Shown: positions 35,267-43,773 of the stretch, piece after piece
Layout: every line of letters starts with the position of its first letter
Numbering within the stretch: the stretch's first letter is position 1
Assembly (NCBI RefSeq): GCF_021190955.1
Contig: NZ_JAIOAO010000001.1
Span: 682,001 to 746,000 of the forward strand
Length of the DNA: 64,000 nucleotides
Reading direction: 5' to 3'
From: Parachryseolinea silvisoli
Lineage (GTDB): Bacteria > Bacteroidota > Bacteroidia > Cytophagales > Cyclobacteriaceae
The notes under the pieces: generated by a model
Told to the model about the DNA's origin: nothing
What the model saw: only the letters and a program-made list of their open reading frames with translations
Databases searched by the model: none
Translations under genes and position numbers: made by a program

Positions 35267-36267
35267 CGGAGCAGCGCGTGCGCTTTGCGCAGCTGGCTGA
35301 TTAACCGTGCGGACTCTTCGAAGTCGAGTGTTTGCTGACCGTCCGAGGCAGCCTTTTCCGGCTCCTGATGCGTTTCATAGATCACACCGTCGGCGCCGGC
35401 CATGACCGTGGCCAGGGCTACGGGCGCGACGAACTCGCGTATACCGATGCCGTGTGACGGATCGGCCACCACCGGCAAATGTGTTTTCTCCTTGAGGATC
35501 GGAATGGCATTGATGTCCATGGTATTACGGCTGGCCTTCTCGTAGGTACGAATGCCACGCTCGCACAGGATCAGCTTCTCATTGCCGGCGGCAAATACAT
35601 ACTCCGCCGAATACAACAGCTCTTCGATGGTGCCCGAGATGCCGCGCTTGATCATGACCGCCTTGTCTACCTTGCCCAGCTCATCGAGCAGGTTGAAGTT
35701 TTGCGTGTTACGCGCGCCTACCTGGAATACATCGACGTAGTCGTGCATCTCGGCAATCTGGCTGACCTGCATCACCTCGCTGATGATTTTGATTCCCGCC
35801 TGACGAGCCTGCTTGTACCACATCTTGAGTCCGTCGATACCCAGTCCCCGAAACGCATACGGCGAGCTGCGCGGCTTAAACACGCCACCCCGCATGATCC
35901 GGAGGCCATTACTGACCAGGTGCTCAATCGTAGCCTGCACCTGCGCTTCATTTTCAATAGAGCACGGACCCGCCATAAGCGAAAGCGAGCCATCGCCGAT
36001 GACAACACCATCGCCCAGGTCGACCTGGGTCTTGCCCACCTTCCACTTGCGCGACACCAGCTTATAGTCATCGGACACGCGGTGGATGTCGGCGATGCCT
36101 TTCAGATGGCCCAGCCGGCGAATGTCGAACTCGGCCTTGCCGATGCCAATGATGTAGTGACCCCGTTGGGTCGTTACTTCGTTGTGTTTATAGCCCAGGT
36201 CTTTTACCTGTTGTAAAATAATATCCTTTTCGGGCGAGGTGACGGAGGAAGTCAGTTGGATGATCAT
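35257..36267 (-). CDS. aroF: 3-deoxy-7-phosphoheptulonate (DAHP) synthase
   Basis: This 336-residue enzyme catalyses the first step of the shikimate pathway, condensing phosphoenolpyruvate with erythrose 4-phosphate. An N-terminal ferredoxin-like domain (about 1-70) precedes the TIM barrel, with LMAGPCSIEN, RGGVFKPRSSPYAFRGLG, MIKRGISGTIEE, LILCERGIRT and VVADPSHGIG as metal- and substrate-binding blocks. This is the AroA-I-beta type, in which the ferredoxin-like domain gives allosteric control in some bacteria. It is the last gene of the trp operon and overlaps trpA by four bases, tying aromatic precursor supply to tryptophan demand. Confidence 0.94.
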   Translation of the reverse strand: MIIQLTSSVTSPEKDIILQQVKDLGYKHNEVTTQRGHYIIGIGKAEFDIRRLGHLKGIADIHRVSDDYKLVSRKWKVGKTQVDLGDGVVIGDGSLSLMAGPCSIENEAQVQATIEHLVSNGLRIMRGGVFKPRSSPYAFRGLGIDGLKMWYKQARQAGIKIISEVMQVSQIAEMHDYVDVFQVGARNTQNFNLLDELGKVDKAVMIKRGISGTIEELLYSAEYVFAAGNEKLILCERGIRTYEKASRNTMDINAIPILKEKTHLPVVADPSHGIGIREFVAPVALATVMAGADGVIYETHQEPEKAASDGQQTLDFEESARLISQLRKAHALLREF

Positions 36268-37052
36268 ACGCGTGAGGGTTGTTTGATGCCTTCGATGAAC
36301 TGGCGAATATCTGCCGGCAGGTTGGTCGATGACCGGAGCAAGTTGATAAAAGCGCTGCCGATGATCGCGCCCGCACCGTGCGCCGCTGCCCGGTCAAAGG
36401 TATCGCGGTTGGAGATGCCAAAGCCGATGAGGAACGGGTTGCTCAGCTTCATTTTATTGAGCTTGTCGAAGTACGCCAGCTGCTCGCCGGTAAAGTCGCC
36501 TTTTGCACCGGTGGTGCTGGACGCCGATACGGCATAGATAAAGCCTTGTGTGGCCGCGTCGATCCGGCGAATGCGTTCCTCGGAGGTCGTTGGCGAGATG
36601 AGGAATGTGTTGCAGAGATTATGCTGCTCGAACAGCGCCTGATACTGCTCTTCGTATTCATACAGCGGCATGTCGGGCAGAATGAGACCGTCGACACCGG
36701 CCTTGGCGGCATCCACGATAAACCGCTCGACGCCATATTGTATGACGGGGTTCAGGTAGCCCATCAGGATGATAGGGATGTTTACCGTTTGGCGAATGGT
36801 CGCCACCTGCGCTAACAGCAGCTTTACGTTCATGCCATTGTCCAGCGCTACTTTATTGCTTTGCTGAATGGTCGGGCCGTCGGCTACCGGATCGGAAAAC
36901 GGTATGCCGATCTCGATGATGTCGGCACCGGAGGCAGCCAGCGCCTCGGCAATCGGCACGGTGTCGTGCAGGTTCGGAAAGCCCGCGGTATAAAATACCG
37001 AGAGTATATCTTTTTTAGTCGTGGCGAACAGGGAGGTGATTCGGTTTTTCAT
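36264..37052 (-). CDS. trpA: Tryptophan synthase alpha subunit
   Basis: This 262-residue TIM-barrel enzyme cleaves indole-3-glycerol phosphate to indole. Catalytic Glu is in IIEIGIPFSDPVADGPTIQ and Asp in GVDGLILPDMP; ALIG..loop residues are replaced by the usual FLIGFGISNRDTF block near the phosphate site. The ATG at 37052 (MKNRITSLF) is chosen because homologues start there; the frame is open to 37112. It overlaps aroF by four bases and lies 56 bases after trpB. Confidence 0.95.
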   Translation of the reverse strand: MKNRITSLFATTKKDILSVFYTAGFPNLHDTVPIAEALAASGADIIEIGIPFSDPVADGPTIQQSNKVALDNGMNVKLLLAQVATIRQTVNIPIILMGYLNPVIQYGVERFIVDAAKAGVDGLILPDMPLYEYEEQYQALFEQHNLCNTFLISPTTSEERIRRIDAATQGFIYAVSASSTTGAKGDFTGEQLAYFDKLNKMKLSNPFLIGFGISNRDTFDRAAAHGAGAIIGSAFINLLRSSTNLPADIRQFIEGIKQPSRV

Positions 37053-37108
37053 GATGATTGTGTTGGATTGAGGTAAATTGAAGTGAACATCGCGTGTACC
37101 GGCAGATA

Positions 37109-38290
37109 TCAATATTTACCCCATCGTATATAAGTCTCCAGATCCTTGTCACCACGTCCGGACAGGTTCACCACCACGACATCATCCGGGGCAAACTCAA
37201 ACTGCTTGAGCGCCGCCAGCGCATGCGCCGACTCGATGGCTGGAATGATACCCTCCAGGCGGCCCAGCATGATACCGGCCGTCATCGCCTCGTCGTCGGT
37301 GGCGCTGACAAACTTCACCCGCCCCACGTCGAACAAGTGCGCGTGCATGGGACCGATGCCCGGATAATCCAGACCCGCAGAAATAGAATAGGGCTCGATC
37401 ACCTGTCCGTCTTCCGTCTGCATCAGCAACGTTTTGCTGCCGTGCAGCACACCGGGCTTGCCCAACGCCGTCGTCGCGGCCGACTCACCCGAGTTGATAC
37501 CGTGCCCGGCGGCTTCCACCGCGACCAGGTTTACATGCTCGTCATTCAGGTAATGATAGAACGCCCCCGCGGCATTCGAGCCACCGCCGACGCAAGCAAA
37601 GACATAATCCGGAAAGGGATTACCAATGGCCTCTTGCAATTGGCTTCGCATCTCTTCGCTGATGACGGACTGGAACCGCGCGACCATGTCGGGATACGGG
37701 TGCGGGCCGACTACCGAGCCAATGATATAATGGGTATCGGTCGGGTTATTGATCCAGTGGCGCATGGCCTCGTTCGTAGCATCTTTCAACGTCATGCTGC
37801 CGCTGACGGCGGGCACCACGGTGGCACCCAGAATGCGCATGCGCTCCACGTTCGGGCGCTGCCGCTCCATGTCCACCTGACCCATGTATACAATACACTC
37901 CATGCCCATCAGCGCGCATACCGTGGCCGTGGCCACGCCGTGCTGTCCGGCACCCGTCTCGGCAATGATCTTTTGCTTGCCGAGGCGCTTGGCCACCAGG
38001 ATCTGACCGATGGTATTGTTTACCTTGTGCGCGCCCGTGTGGCACAGGTCTTCGCGCTTCAGGAACACCTGCGCGTTACAGGCTTCCGACAACCGCTTCG
38101 CAAAATAGAGCGGCGTGGGCCGGCCCACATAGTGGCGCAGCAAGTCGTCGAACTCGCGGCGGAAGTCCTCCTGCTGCAGAATGTCCAGGTACCGGCTGCG
38201 AAGCTCCTCCACATTGGGATAGAGCATCTCCGGAATATAGGCCCCGCCAAACTGGCCATAATAGCCACGATCGTCTACCGAATAGTTCAT
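37109..38290 (-). CDS. trpB: Tryptophan synthase beta subunit
   Basis: This 393-residue PLP enzyme joins indole and serine to give tryptophan. The PLP lysine is in HTGAHKVNN (about residue 84), the phosphate loop in [10 protein letters not shown], and [10 protein letters not shown] is near the C-terminus. It begins [13 protein letters not shown] as in the standard TrpB1 type. It overlaps trpF by four bases and partners with trpA next in the operon. Confidence 0.97.
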   Translation of the reverse strand: MNYSVDDRGYYGQFGGAYIPEMLYPNVEELRSRYLDILQQEDFRREFDDLLRHYVGRPTPLYFAKRLSEACNAQVFLKREDLCHTGAHKVNNTIGQILVAKRLGKQKIIAETGAGQHGVATATVCALMGMECIVYMGQVDMERQRPNVERMRILGATVVPAVSGSMTLKDATNEAMRHWINNPTDTHYIIGSVVGPHPYPDMVARFQSVISEEMRSQLQEAIGNPFPDYVFACVGGGSNAAGAFYHYLNDEHVNLVAVEAAGHGINSGESAATTALGKPGVLHGSKTLLMQTEDGQVIEPYSISAGLDYPGIGPMHAHLFDVGRVKFVSATDDEAMTAGIMLGRLEGIIPAIESAHALAALKQFEFAPDDVVVVNLSGRGDKDLETYIRWGKY

Positions 38291-38910
38291 AGTCTGCTGT
38301 TGTTTTTCAGTTCTTGTAGTAATCCTATATCTTTTTTGCCGGGCGCTGTCTCCACCCCGCTGTTTACATCCAGTGCATACAGGTTCACATCCTCCAGCGC
38401 AAGCGCCCCGGCGACATTCGCCGGTGTGAGGCCGCCGCTGAGAAAGAACGGTACCTGTTGATCGTAGCGGCGCAGCACCGACCAGTCAAAGGTCTGGGCG
38501 TTGCCACCGTAGTATTTCCCCCTGGTGTCAAAGAGAAAATAGTCGGCCACCTCCCGGTAAGGCTGGGTGCCGGCGAAATCAAAATCGTCGTCGACGGAAA
38601 ATACTTTGATCACTTCCAGGCCCGCGGCCTTTACCTGCCGGCATACCTCCACGGACTCATGGCCATGCAGTTGCAGCGCATCCAGTCCCACACGGGCAGC
38701 CGTAGCCAGCATCGTCTCCGCCGACGCATTGACAAACACGCCCACTTTTTTGATCTCCGCTGGAAAACCCGCCGGCAACACAAACGACTGCCCGACAAAG
38801 CGCGGCGACTTCTCGTAAAAGATAAATCCCATGTAGGCCGGGCGTAGTGCCGCCACGGCGAGGATATTATCGGCATCACGCATGCCACATACTTTGAGCT
38901 GTAAGCTCAT
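38287..38910 (-). CDS. trpF: Phosphoribosylanthranilate isomerase
   Basis: This 207-residue TIM-barrel enzyme isomerises phosphoribosylanthranilate. Catalytic Cys is in [11 protein letters not shown] (residue 8), and the phosphate loops are in [11 protein letters not shown] and LDVNSGVET, with the catalytic Asp in YFLFDTRG. It is two bases from the trpC stop and overlaps trpB by four bases. Confidence 0.95.
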   Translation of the reverse strand: MSLQLKVCGMRDADNILAVAALRPAYMGFIFYEKSPRFVGQSFVLPAGFPAEIKKVGVFVNASAETMLATAARVGLDALQLHGHESVEVCRQVKAAGLEVIKVFSVDDDFDFAGTQPYREVADYFLFDTRGKYYGGNAQTFDWSVLRRYDQQVPFFLSGGLTPANVAGALALEDVNLYALDVNSGVETAPGKKDIGLLQELKNNSRL

Positions 38911-38911
38911 G

Positions 38912-39718
38912 TTACACCCGGGCGGTTAATTGTTCAATAAATTCCAACGCCGCTTTCTCCGGACGGCTGTGTTTCATAAAGTTCTCCCCCATCAGGAAAC
39001 CTTCATACCCCACTTCACGCAGGATGCGAATCGTCTCCGGCGAAGAGATCCCACTCTCCGACACCTTCACGACCGACGCCGGAATAAGCGGTGCCAGACG
39101 CTTCGAGATTTCAATGCTTACCTCAAACGTCTTGAGGTTACGGTTGTTGACGCCGATCATGTCCGCGCCCACGTCGAGGTTTTGTTGCAGCTCCGCTTCG
39201 TCGTGCACTTCCAGCAATACCTCCATGCCTAACGAGTGGGCTAAGGCTGCCAGTGTTTTCGATTCGGCCGGTGTCAATACGGCGGCGATGAGCAGAATGG
39301 CATCGGCGCCGATCGACTTGGCTTCCAGCACCTGGTATTCGTCGATCGTGAAATCTTTGCGAATGATGGGACAAAAGTTAAACCGACGGGCCAGCGTGAG
39401 GTCTTCGTTACTGCCGCCGAAGAACGGTTTGTCCGTCAGCACCGACAGCGCCGAGGCGCCGGCCTGCATATAACCGATCGTGGTGCGCTCCACCGGCGCG
39501 TGCGCGTTGATGATGCCCTTCGACGGCGACTTGCGCTTGAACTCCGCAATGATACCCGACAGGTCGGGGCGCTGGATATACTTGCGCATCGACACGGGGG
39601 TAGAGTTGAAGTACAAGCTCTTCTCGAGCAGTCGCACGGGATATAGCTCCTGGCGTTCTGCTACCTCCAGCCGCTTTTGGGCAATGATCTTATCCAGAAT
39701 ATTAGGCGTAGTGCTCAT
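38912..39718 (-). CDS. trpC: Indole-3-glycerol phosphate synthase
   Basis: This 268-residue TIM-barrel enzyme closes the indole ring. The catalytic Lys/Glu pattern is in IIAEFKRKSPSKG (about 53-65), with DFTIDEYQV, LEVHDEAEL and GVNNRNLKTFEV following, then VSESGISSPE as the phosphate-binding end. It is a stand-alone enzyme here, not fused to trpF. It lies between trpD and trpF with very short gaps. Confidence 0.96.
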   Translation of the reverse strand: MSTTPNILDKIIAQKRLEVAERQELYPVRLLEKSLYFNSTPVSMRKYIQRPDLSGIIAEFKRKSPSKGIINAHAPVERTTIGYMQAGASALSVLTDKPFFGGSNEDLTLARRFNFCPIIRKDFTIDEYQVLEAKSIGADAILLIAAVLTPAESKTLAALAHSLGMEVLLEVHDEAELQQNLDVGADMIGVNNRNLKTFEVSIEISKRLAPLIPASVVKVSESGISSPETIRILREVGYEGFLMGENFMKHSRPEKAALEFIEQLTARV

Positions 39719-39730
39719 ACAGGGCAGCGG

Positions 39731-40717
39731 TTACGGGTTTACTAATTTTTTAAAAGCGGCCAGGGCCTTGCCGGACTTCAGCGCTTCGGATGCGCGCGCG
39801 AGCGCCGCCGGCAGACCGGCGGCCTGATTCGCGGCGTAGAGGGCCATGCCGGCATTGGCCGTAACGACGGCATTTTGCGCCGCCGTGCCGTTACCTTCCA
39901 GTACACGCATAAACACCTGGGCCGCTTCTTCTACGGTGTCACCGCCTTTCAGGTCAGCATACGTCAATCGCGGCAACCCGAGATCGGCCGGTGCGGCCAT
40001 GCGCTCGCCGCGGTTCGAGAAGTATTTGAAATCACCGGTGAGCGAGATCTCATCATACCCATCCAGCGCGTGCAGAATAACAAACTGCTTGTTGGTGTTC
40101 TGATACAGATAACCATACTGCCGGGCCAGCTCCAGGCTGAACACACCCACCAGCTGGCGTTCCGGGAACGCCGGGTTTACCATCGGGCCCAGCATGTTAA
40201 AGAACGTCTTCACGCCAAGCTCCTTGCGGATAGGCGCCACGTTTTTCATGGCGGGGTGGAACAGCGGCGCGTGCATAAAGCAGATGTTGGCGCGGTCCAG
40301 GCTTTGCTTGAGCGTATCGATATCGTTGGTAAACTTATAACCGAAGTACTCCAGCAAGTTCGAGGAGCCACTGACCGACGACACGCCGTAGTTGCCGTGT
40401 TTCGCGACAGGTTGCCCCGCGGCGGCGACCACAAACGAAGAGAGCGTGGAGATGTTAAACGTATTTTTGCTATCCCCCCCGGTGCCGCAGACATCGATCA
40501 CGGGCTGATCAAACTTGACCGGCAGGCAAAGCTCCAGCATGGCATCGCGAAAGCCTTGCAGCTCGTCCACGGTGATGCTGCGCATCATATACACGGTCAT
40601 AAAGGCGGCGATCTGGCTGAGGTTCACTTTACCAGAGGTCAGGTCGACCAGCACCTGGTGGGCGGTTTCCCGGGAGAGCGAACGGTGCTCGATCAAATCA
40701 GTAAGAACTTGTTTCAT
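39731..40717 (-). CDS. trpD: Anthranilate phosphoribosyltransferase
   Basis: This 328-residue transferase joins anthranilate to phosphoribosyl pyrophosphate. The PRPP/glycine loop is VCGTGGDSKNTFNIST (about 80-95), then the KHGNYGVSS block and HALDGYDEIS. It is a separate enzyme, not fused to trpG. It starts 12 bases after trpG. Confidence 0.96.
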   Translation of the reverse strand: MKQVLTDLIEHRSLSRETAHQVLVDLTSGKVNLSQIAAFMTVYMMRSITVDELQGFRDAMLELCLPVKFDQPVIDVCGTGGDSKNTFNISTLSSFVVAAAGQPVAKHGNYGVSSVSGSSNLLEYFGYKFTNDIDTLKQSLDRANICFMHAPLFHPAMKNVAPIRKELGVKTFFNMLGPMVNPAFPERQLVGVFSLELARQYGYLYQNTNKQFVILHALDGYDEISLTGDFKYFSNRGERMAAPADLGLPRLTYADLKGGDTVEEAAQVFMRVLEGNGTAAQNAVVTANAGMALYAANQAAGLPAALARASEALKSGKALAAFKKLVNP

Positions 40718-40729
40718 CGCGGTGCGGGA

Positions 40730-41296
40730 TTAATGTTTCAACCAGTTTTCAATCATCTTCGGTCCTTCCGGCGTCATGATCGACTCCGGGTGAAATTGTA
40801 CACCGCGTACATCGTACCGGGTGTGGCGCAAGCCCATCACCAGGCCTTCGTTGTTCACCGCGGTGATCTTCAGCTCCGGGGTGAAGCTCTGCGGCATCAC
40901 CGCCCACGAGTGATAGTGGGTGGCCTGGAACACCGGCGACACGCCGCGAAACATATACTCGTCGGTATCTTTTATCTCCACCTGCGACGTCACCCCGTGC
41001 AGCACGCGCGGAATGTTATACAGCATCGCCCCATACACTTCGCCGATGCCCTGGTGGCCGAGGCACACGCCGAGTATACTTTTGGAGGGGCCGTATTCGC
41101 GAATGACGGCTTTCATAATGCCGGCTTCGTCCGGTATACCCGGACCGGGCGACAACAAGATCTTATCGTATTGTTTGACCGCCTCCACCGAAATCTTGTC
41201 GTTGCGCACGATGTCGACCGCGTACTTCAGCTCGCGAATAATGTGTACGAGGTTGTACGTGAACGAGTCGTAGTTATCAATTACCAGTAATTTCAT
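40730..41296 (-). CDS. trpG: Anthranilate synthase glutamine amidotransferase subunit
   Basis: This 188-residue class I glutamine amidotransferase supplies ammonia to TrpE. The nucleophile is in LGVCLGHQG (about Cys79), and the His-Glu pair is in VQFHPESIMT near residue 168-172; the oxyanion loop is LLSPGPGIPDEAG. It sits 35 bases after trpE. In many bacteria this subunit also serves p-aminobenzoate synthesis, but the operon marks it as trpG. Confidence 0.95.
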   Translation of the reverse strand: MKLLVIDNYDSFTYNLVHIIRELKYAVDIVRNDKISVEAVKQYDKILLSPGPGIPDEAGIMKAVIREYGPSKSILGVCLGHQGIGEVYGAMLYNIPRVLHGVTSQVEIKDTDEYMFRGVSPVFQATHYHSWAVMPQSFTPELKITAVNNEGLVMGLRHTRYDVRGVQFHPESIMTPEGPKMIENWLKH

Positions 41297-41331
41297 CTCT
41301 GTAATTTCTTATAATTTCTTAGCGTGTTACA

Positions 41332-42729
41332 TCATATCTTCTCTGCCAGCAGCACTGCTTTGCGCAGGGCCGTCAGTTTGTTGTTTACCTCTTGTAATTC
41401 GCTTTCCGCCAGCGACTTCGACACCACACCGGCGCCGGCCTGGTAGATCAGGTTGTTGTCCTGGCTCAGGAACGTGCGGATCATGATGGCGTGGTTAAAC
41501 GAACCGTCGAAACCCATAAAGCCGATCGCACCACCGTAATAGCCGCGGTTGCCGTGCTCGTATTGATTGATCAACGACATGGCCATGTGCTTCGGCGCAC
41601 CCGACAGCGTGCCCGCCGGAAATGTATCGGCGGCGATGCGAATGATCGATGCCTCCGGCGCCAGCGTGCCGGTGACCTTCGACACCAGGTGAATGACGTG
41701 CGAGTAATATTGAATTTCCTTGAAGACCTCCACCGTTACCTGCGACGCATTGCGGCTCATGTCGTTGCGGGCGAGGTCCACGAGCATGACGTGCTCGGCA
41801 TTTTCTTTTTCATCGGCCGCCAGGCGTGCGGCAATGGCCGCATCCTCCTGATCGTTGCCCGAGCGGCGGAAGGTGCCGGCAATGGGGTATATATGGGCCT
41901 TGCCCGACTTCACTTGCAGCTGTGCCTCCGGCGAAGAGCCCATCAGCTTGAAGTTGCCATAGTCAAAGTAGAACAGGTACGGCGAAGGATTGATAGACCG
42001 CAACGCGCGGTAAACATTAAACTCATCGCCCTTAAATCCGCACTGGAACCGGCGCGACAGCACAATCTGAAATACATCGCCGCGGTAGCAGTGCTCTTTA
42101 CCTTTCTCGATTACTTTCAGAAACTCCTCGTCGGTAAAATTTGATTCCTCGCCATTGACGAGCGAGAACTTATACGTAGAAAAGCGATTGCTGAAGATGA
42201 TCTGCTCGATGCGGTCGAGCGAGGACGCTGCTTGCTGGTAGCCATGCTCGAAGAGGCTCAGCTCGTTGGAGAAGTGGTCGACCACAATGATATAGCGGTA
42301 GAACTTATACAGGATATCCGGAATGGTGCGTTCCTCCTCGCGGCCCACGTGAATGTCTTCGTAGAACCGCACCGCATCGTACGCCATATACCCAAAGAGG
42401 CCGGCGTTGGGATACTTGGTGCTGACGGACTGGTCCACGTCGAACGCGTGCCGGAATTCCTCCAGCTGCGGAATGACATTGTCCCGCGTGGCCGCGTGGT
42501 CCTGGACGGAGCCGTCGGGGTATTGCACCTGGATGCGGCCCTGGTGTACCTGGAAAGAGGCGATGGAGTCGCAGCAGATGAACGACAGACTGTTCTCATG
42601 CCCGTGGTAGTCGGAGCTTTCGAGCAGAATGCTGCCGGCGAACACATCGCGCAGCTTGAGGTAAATGTTTACGGGCGTCAGGGTGTCGGCCAGTAGTTTC
42701 TTTGCGTACGTAGTGAGTTTGTATTTCAT
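41332..42729 (-). CDS. trpE: Anthranilate synthase component I
   Basis: This 465-residue enzyme converts chorismate to anthranilate with TrpG. The LLESSD motif at 35-40 is the tryptophan feedback site. The catalytic part shows GSSPEAQL, PIAGTFRR, LVDLARND and LSGAPKHMAM, and GAGVVSKSLAESE near the C-terminus. It is the first structural gene of the trp operon and starts about 20 bases after the leader terminator, so its transcription depends on attenuation. Confidence 0.96.
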   Translation of the reverse strand: MKYKLTTYAKKLLADTLTPVNIYLKLRDVFAGSILLESSDYHGHENSLSFICCDSIASFQVHQGRIQVQYPDGSVQDHAATRDNVIPQLEEFRHAFDVDQSVSTKYPNAGLFGYMAYDAVRFYEDIHVGREEERTIPDILYKFYRYIIVVDHFSNELSLFEHGYQQAASSLDRIEQIIFSNRFSTYKFSLVNGEESNFTDEEFLKVIEKGKEHCYRGDVFQIVLSRRFQCGFKGDEFNVYRALRSINPSPYLFYFDYGNFKLMGSSPEAQLQVKSGKAHIYPIAGTFRRSGNDQEDAAIAARLAADEKENAEHVMLVDLARNDMSRNASQVTVEVFKEIQYYSHVIHLVSKVTGTLAPEASIIRIAADTFPAGTLSGAPKHMAMSLINQYEHGNRGYYGGAIGFMGFDGSFNHAIMIRTFLSQDNNLIYQAGAGVVSKSLAESELQEVNNKLTALRKAVLLAEKI

Positions 42730-42747
42730 AATCGGCAGAAAAAAAGA

Positions 42748-42775
42748 AAGGCCTGCTGTGTGAACAGCAGGCCTT
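42748..42775 (-). terminator. trp leader terminator (attenuator)
   Basis: Read on the minus strand, AAGGCCTGCTGT and ACAGCAGGCCTT form a 12-bp stem with a 4-base loop, followed by TTTCTTTTTTT and then trpE about 20 bases on. An upstream AGCAGCC (after the leader stop) can pair with GGCCTGCT of the left arm as an antiterminator. Confidence 0.85.
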
Positions 42776-42806
42776 CGGCGTTATGGTATCTACATAGTTT
42801 GGCTGC

Positions 42807-42863
42807 TCACATATCGTGTTTAGATATATGCCACCACCAAGCTATGTTGTTGAAATTCTTCAT
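42807..42863 (-). CDS. trpL: trp leader peptide (18 residues, three Trp codons in a row)
   Basis: The minus strand encodes MKNFNNIAWWWHISKHDM and a TGA stop. Three consecutive TGG codons (plus-strand 42831-42839) are very unlikely by chance in 18 codons. The peptide lies 6 bases after the THX stop codon and about 30 bases before the trp leader terminator. When charged tryptophan is scarce, ribosomes would stall at the TGG run, freeing the antiterminator; this is the classic ribosome-mediated attenuation of trp operons, known in proteobacteria and inferred here from the layout. Confidence 0.85.
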   Translation of the reverse strand: MKNFNNIAWWWHISKHDM

Positions 42864-42869
42864 GTATGA

Positions 42870-43061
42870 CTATTCCGCTTTTTTCTTTGCGGCAGTTCTT
42901 TTTGGTTTTGCAGCAACCTCGGACTCAGACGCTACCGCCGTGGTTGTCTTTTTTGAAGCAGCTCTTTTGATGCGTGCTTTGATGGCTTCCTTATTTCTGG
43001 AAACACCAAAAGAACCTTTTGTGCGTTTACCTTTTGCAGTTTTTTTATCTCCTCTTCCCAT
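42870..43061 (-). CDS. Ribosomal protein THX (bTHX), extended
   Basis: This 63-residue protein starts MGRGDKKTAKGKRTKGSFG, matching the short basic THX proteins of the 30S subunit, which bind the head of the subunit. The Bacteroidota form carries an Ala/Lys-rich tail, seen here from about residue 30 (KARIKRAASKKT...). It is shorter than any other gene in the area and highly basic. Its stop is 6 bases upstream of the trp leader peptide start, so the two are probably on the same transcript. Confidence 0.85.
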   Translation of the reverse strand: MGRGDKKTAKGKRTKGSFGVSRNKEAIKARIKRAASKKTTTAVASESEVAAKPKRTAAKKKAE

Positions 43062-43135
43062 TAGTTTGGACTTGTTTGGTCGGCAATGATAATAAAGTCC
43101 GACACGATTCCAAAATGGAAGAAGAATTTTTGACG

Positions 43136-43519
43136 TTATTCTTCGTTGTCGTCCTCGATTTTAAGGATCGAATCAATCAACCGGTTGACCGACTCCTGAA
43201 AATCATCCGGACCAGACTCCGGTACCTTGTTCGTAGCCTGGCCTCTTTCCGGTGCTTTCTGAATCATCTTTTCGATCTGTGCTTCCGGCACGGACATGAT
43301 CGTAGTAGCCGGATAAAAGTTGCGAAGCTTTACCAGGATTTCAAACCCTTTAATCTCAGCTTCTGAAAAGATGACCAGGTCGGGCTGGTCGTCGGTGAGC
43401 GAAAACTTGTCATCGTGAAAGCCGCGCACCACATACCCCTCCATTTCCAGGTTTTCTTGAATATCCTGGTTCTGAAGTTTCTTGCCGACTAACCAAACTG
43501 TTTTAGTTACCGTTTCCAT
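43136..43519 (-). CDS. Degenerate response-regulator-like protein
   Basis: This 127-residue protein looks like a receiver fold: VWLVGKKLQNQDIQENLEMEGYVVRGF, then LTDDQPDLVIFSEAEIKGFEILVKLR, where the phospho-acceptor Asp position is a Ser/Glu-type residue in IFSEAE. No output domain follows; the C-terminus is acidic. It may be a non-phosphorylated receiver. It is upstream of THX on the same strand with a 74-base gap. No family is certain. Confidence 0.5.
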   Translation of the reverse strand: METVTKTVWLVGKKLQNQDIQENLEMEGYVVRGFHDDKFSLTDDQPDLVIFSEAEIKGFEILVKLRNFYPATTIMSVPEAQIEKMIQKAPERGQATNKVPESGPDDFQESVNRLIDSILKIEDDNEE

Positions 43520-43773
43520 GTTTTTTTCGTTGTCTTGTCACCATATACGGCAAACGATATGCCTGGAGATTTGAAAACTCCCGATTTTTTTGTAAAAGCC
43601 CGTTAACGCCAAAAAAACGATTGTTGAACCGTGAGATCTTTAAGCATTCTTTAAGCTTATGTGGCCGCCAACGGCTTGGAACAGACGAGTGAAGTACCAA
43701 AAGGAGCCGCTGAGCCCAATTAGAGATTAACTGTCATTCAGGTACAAGCCTATTTGGCCCTGGTGTGCAGCGC

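Noticed and set aside
37094-38461. 455-codon plus-strand open frame
   Set aside because: Antisense to trpB and trpF, whose motifs are unmistakable.
39875-41290. 471-codon plus-strand open frame
   Set aside because: Antisense to trpD and trpG.
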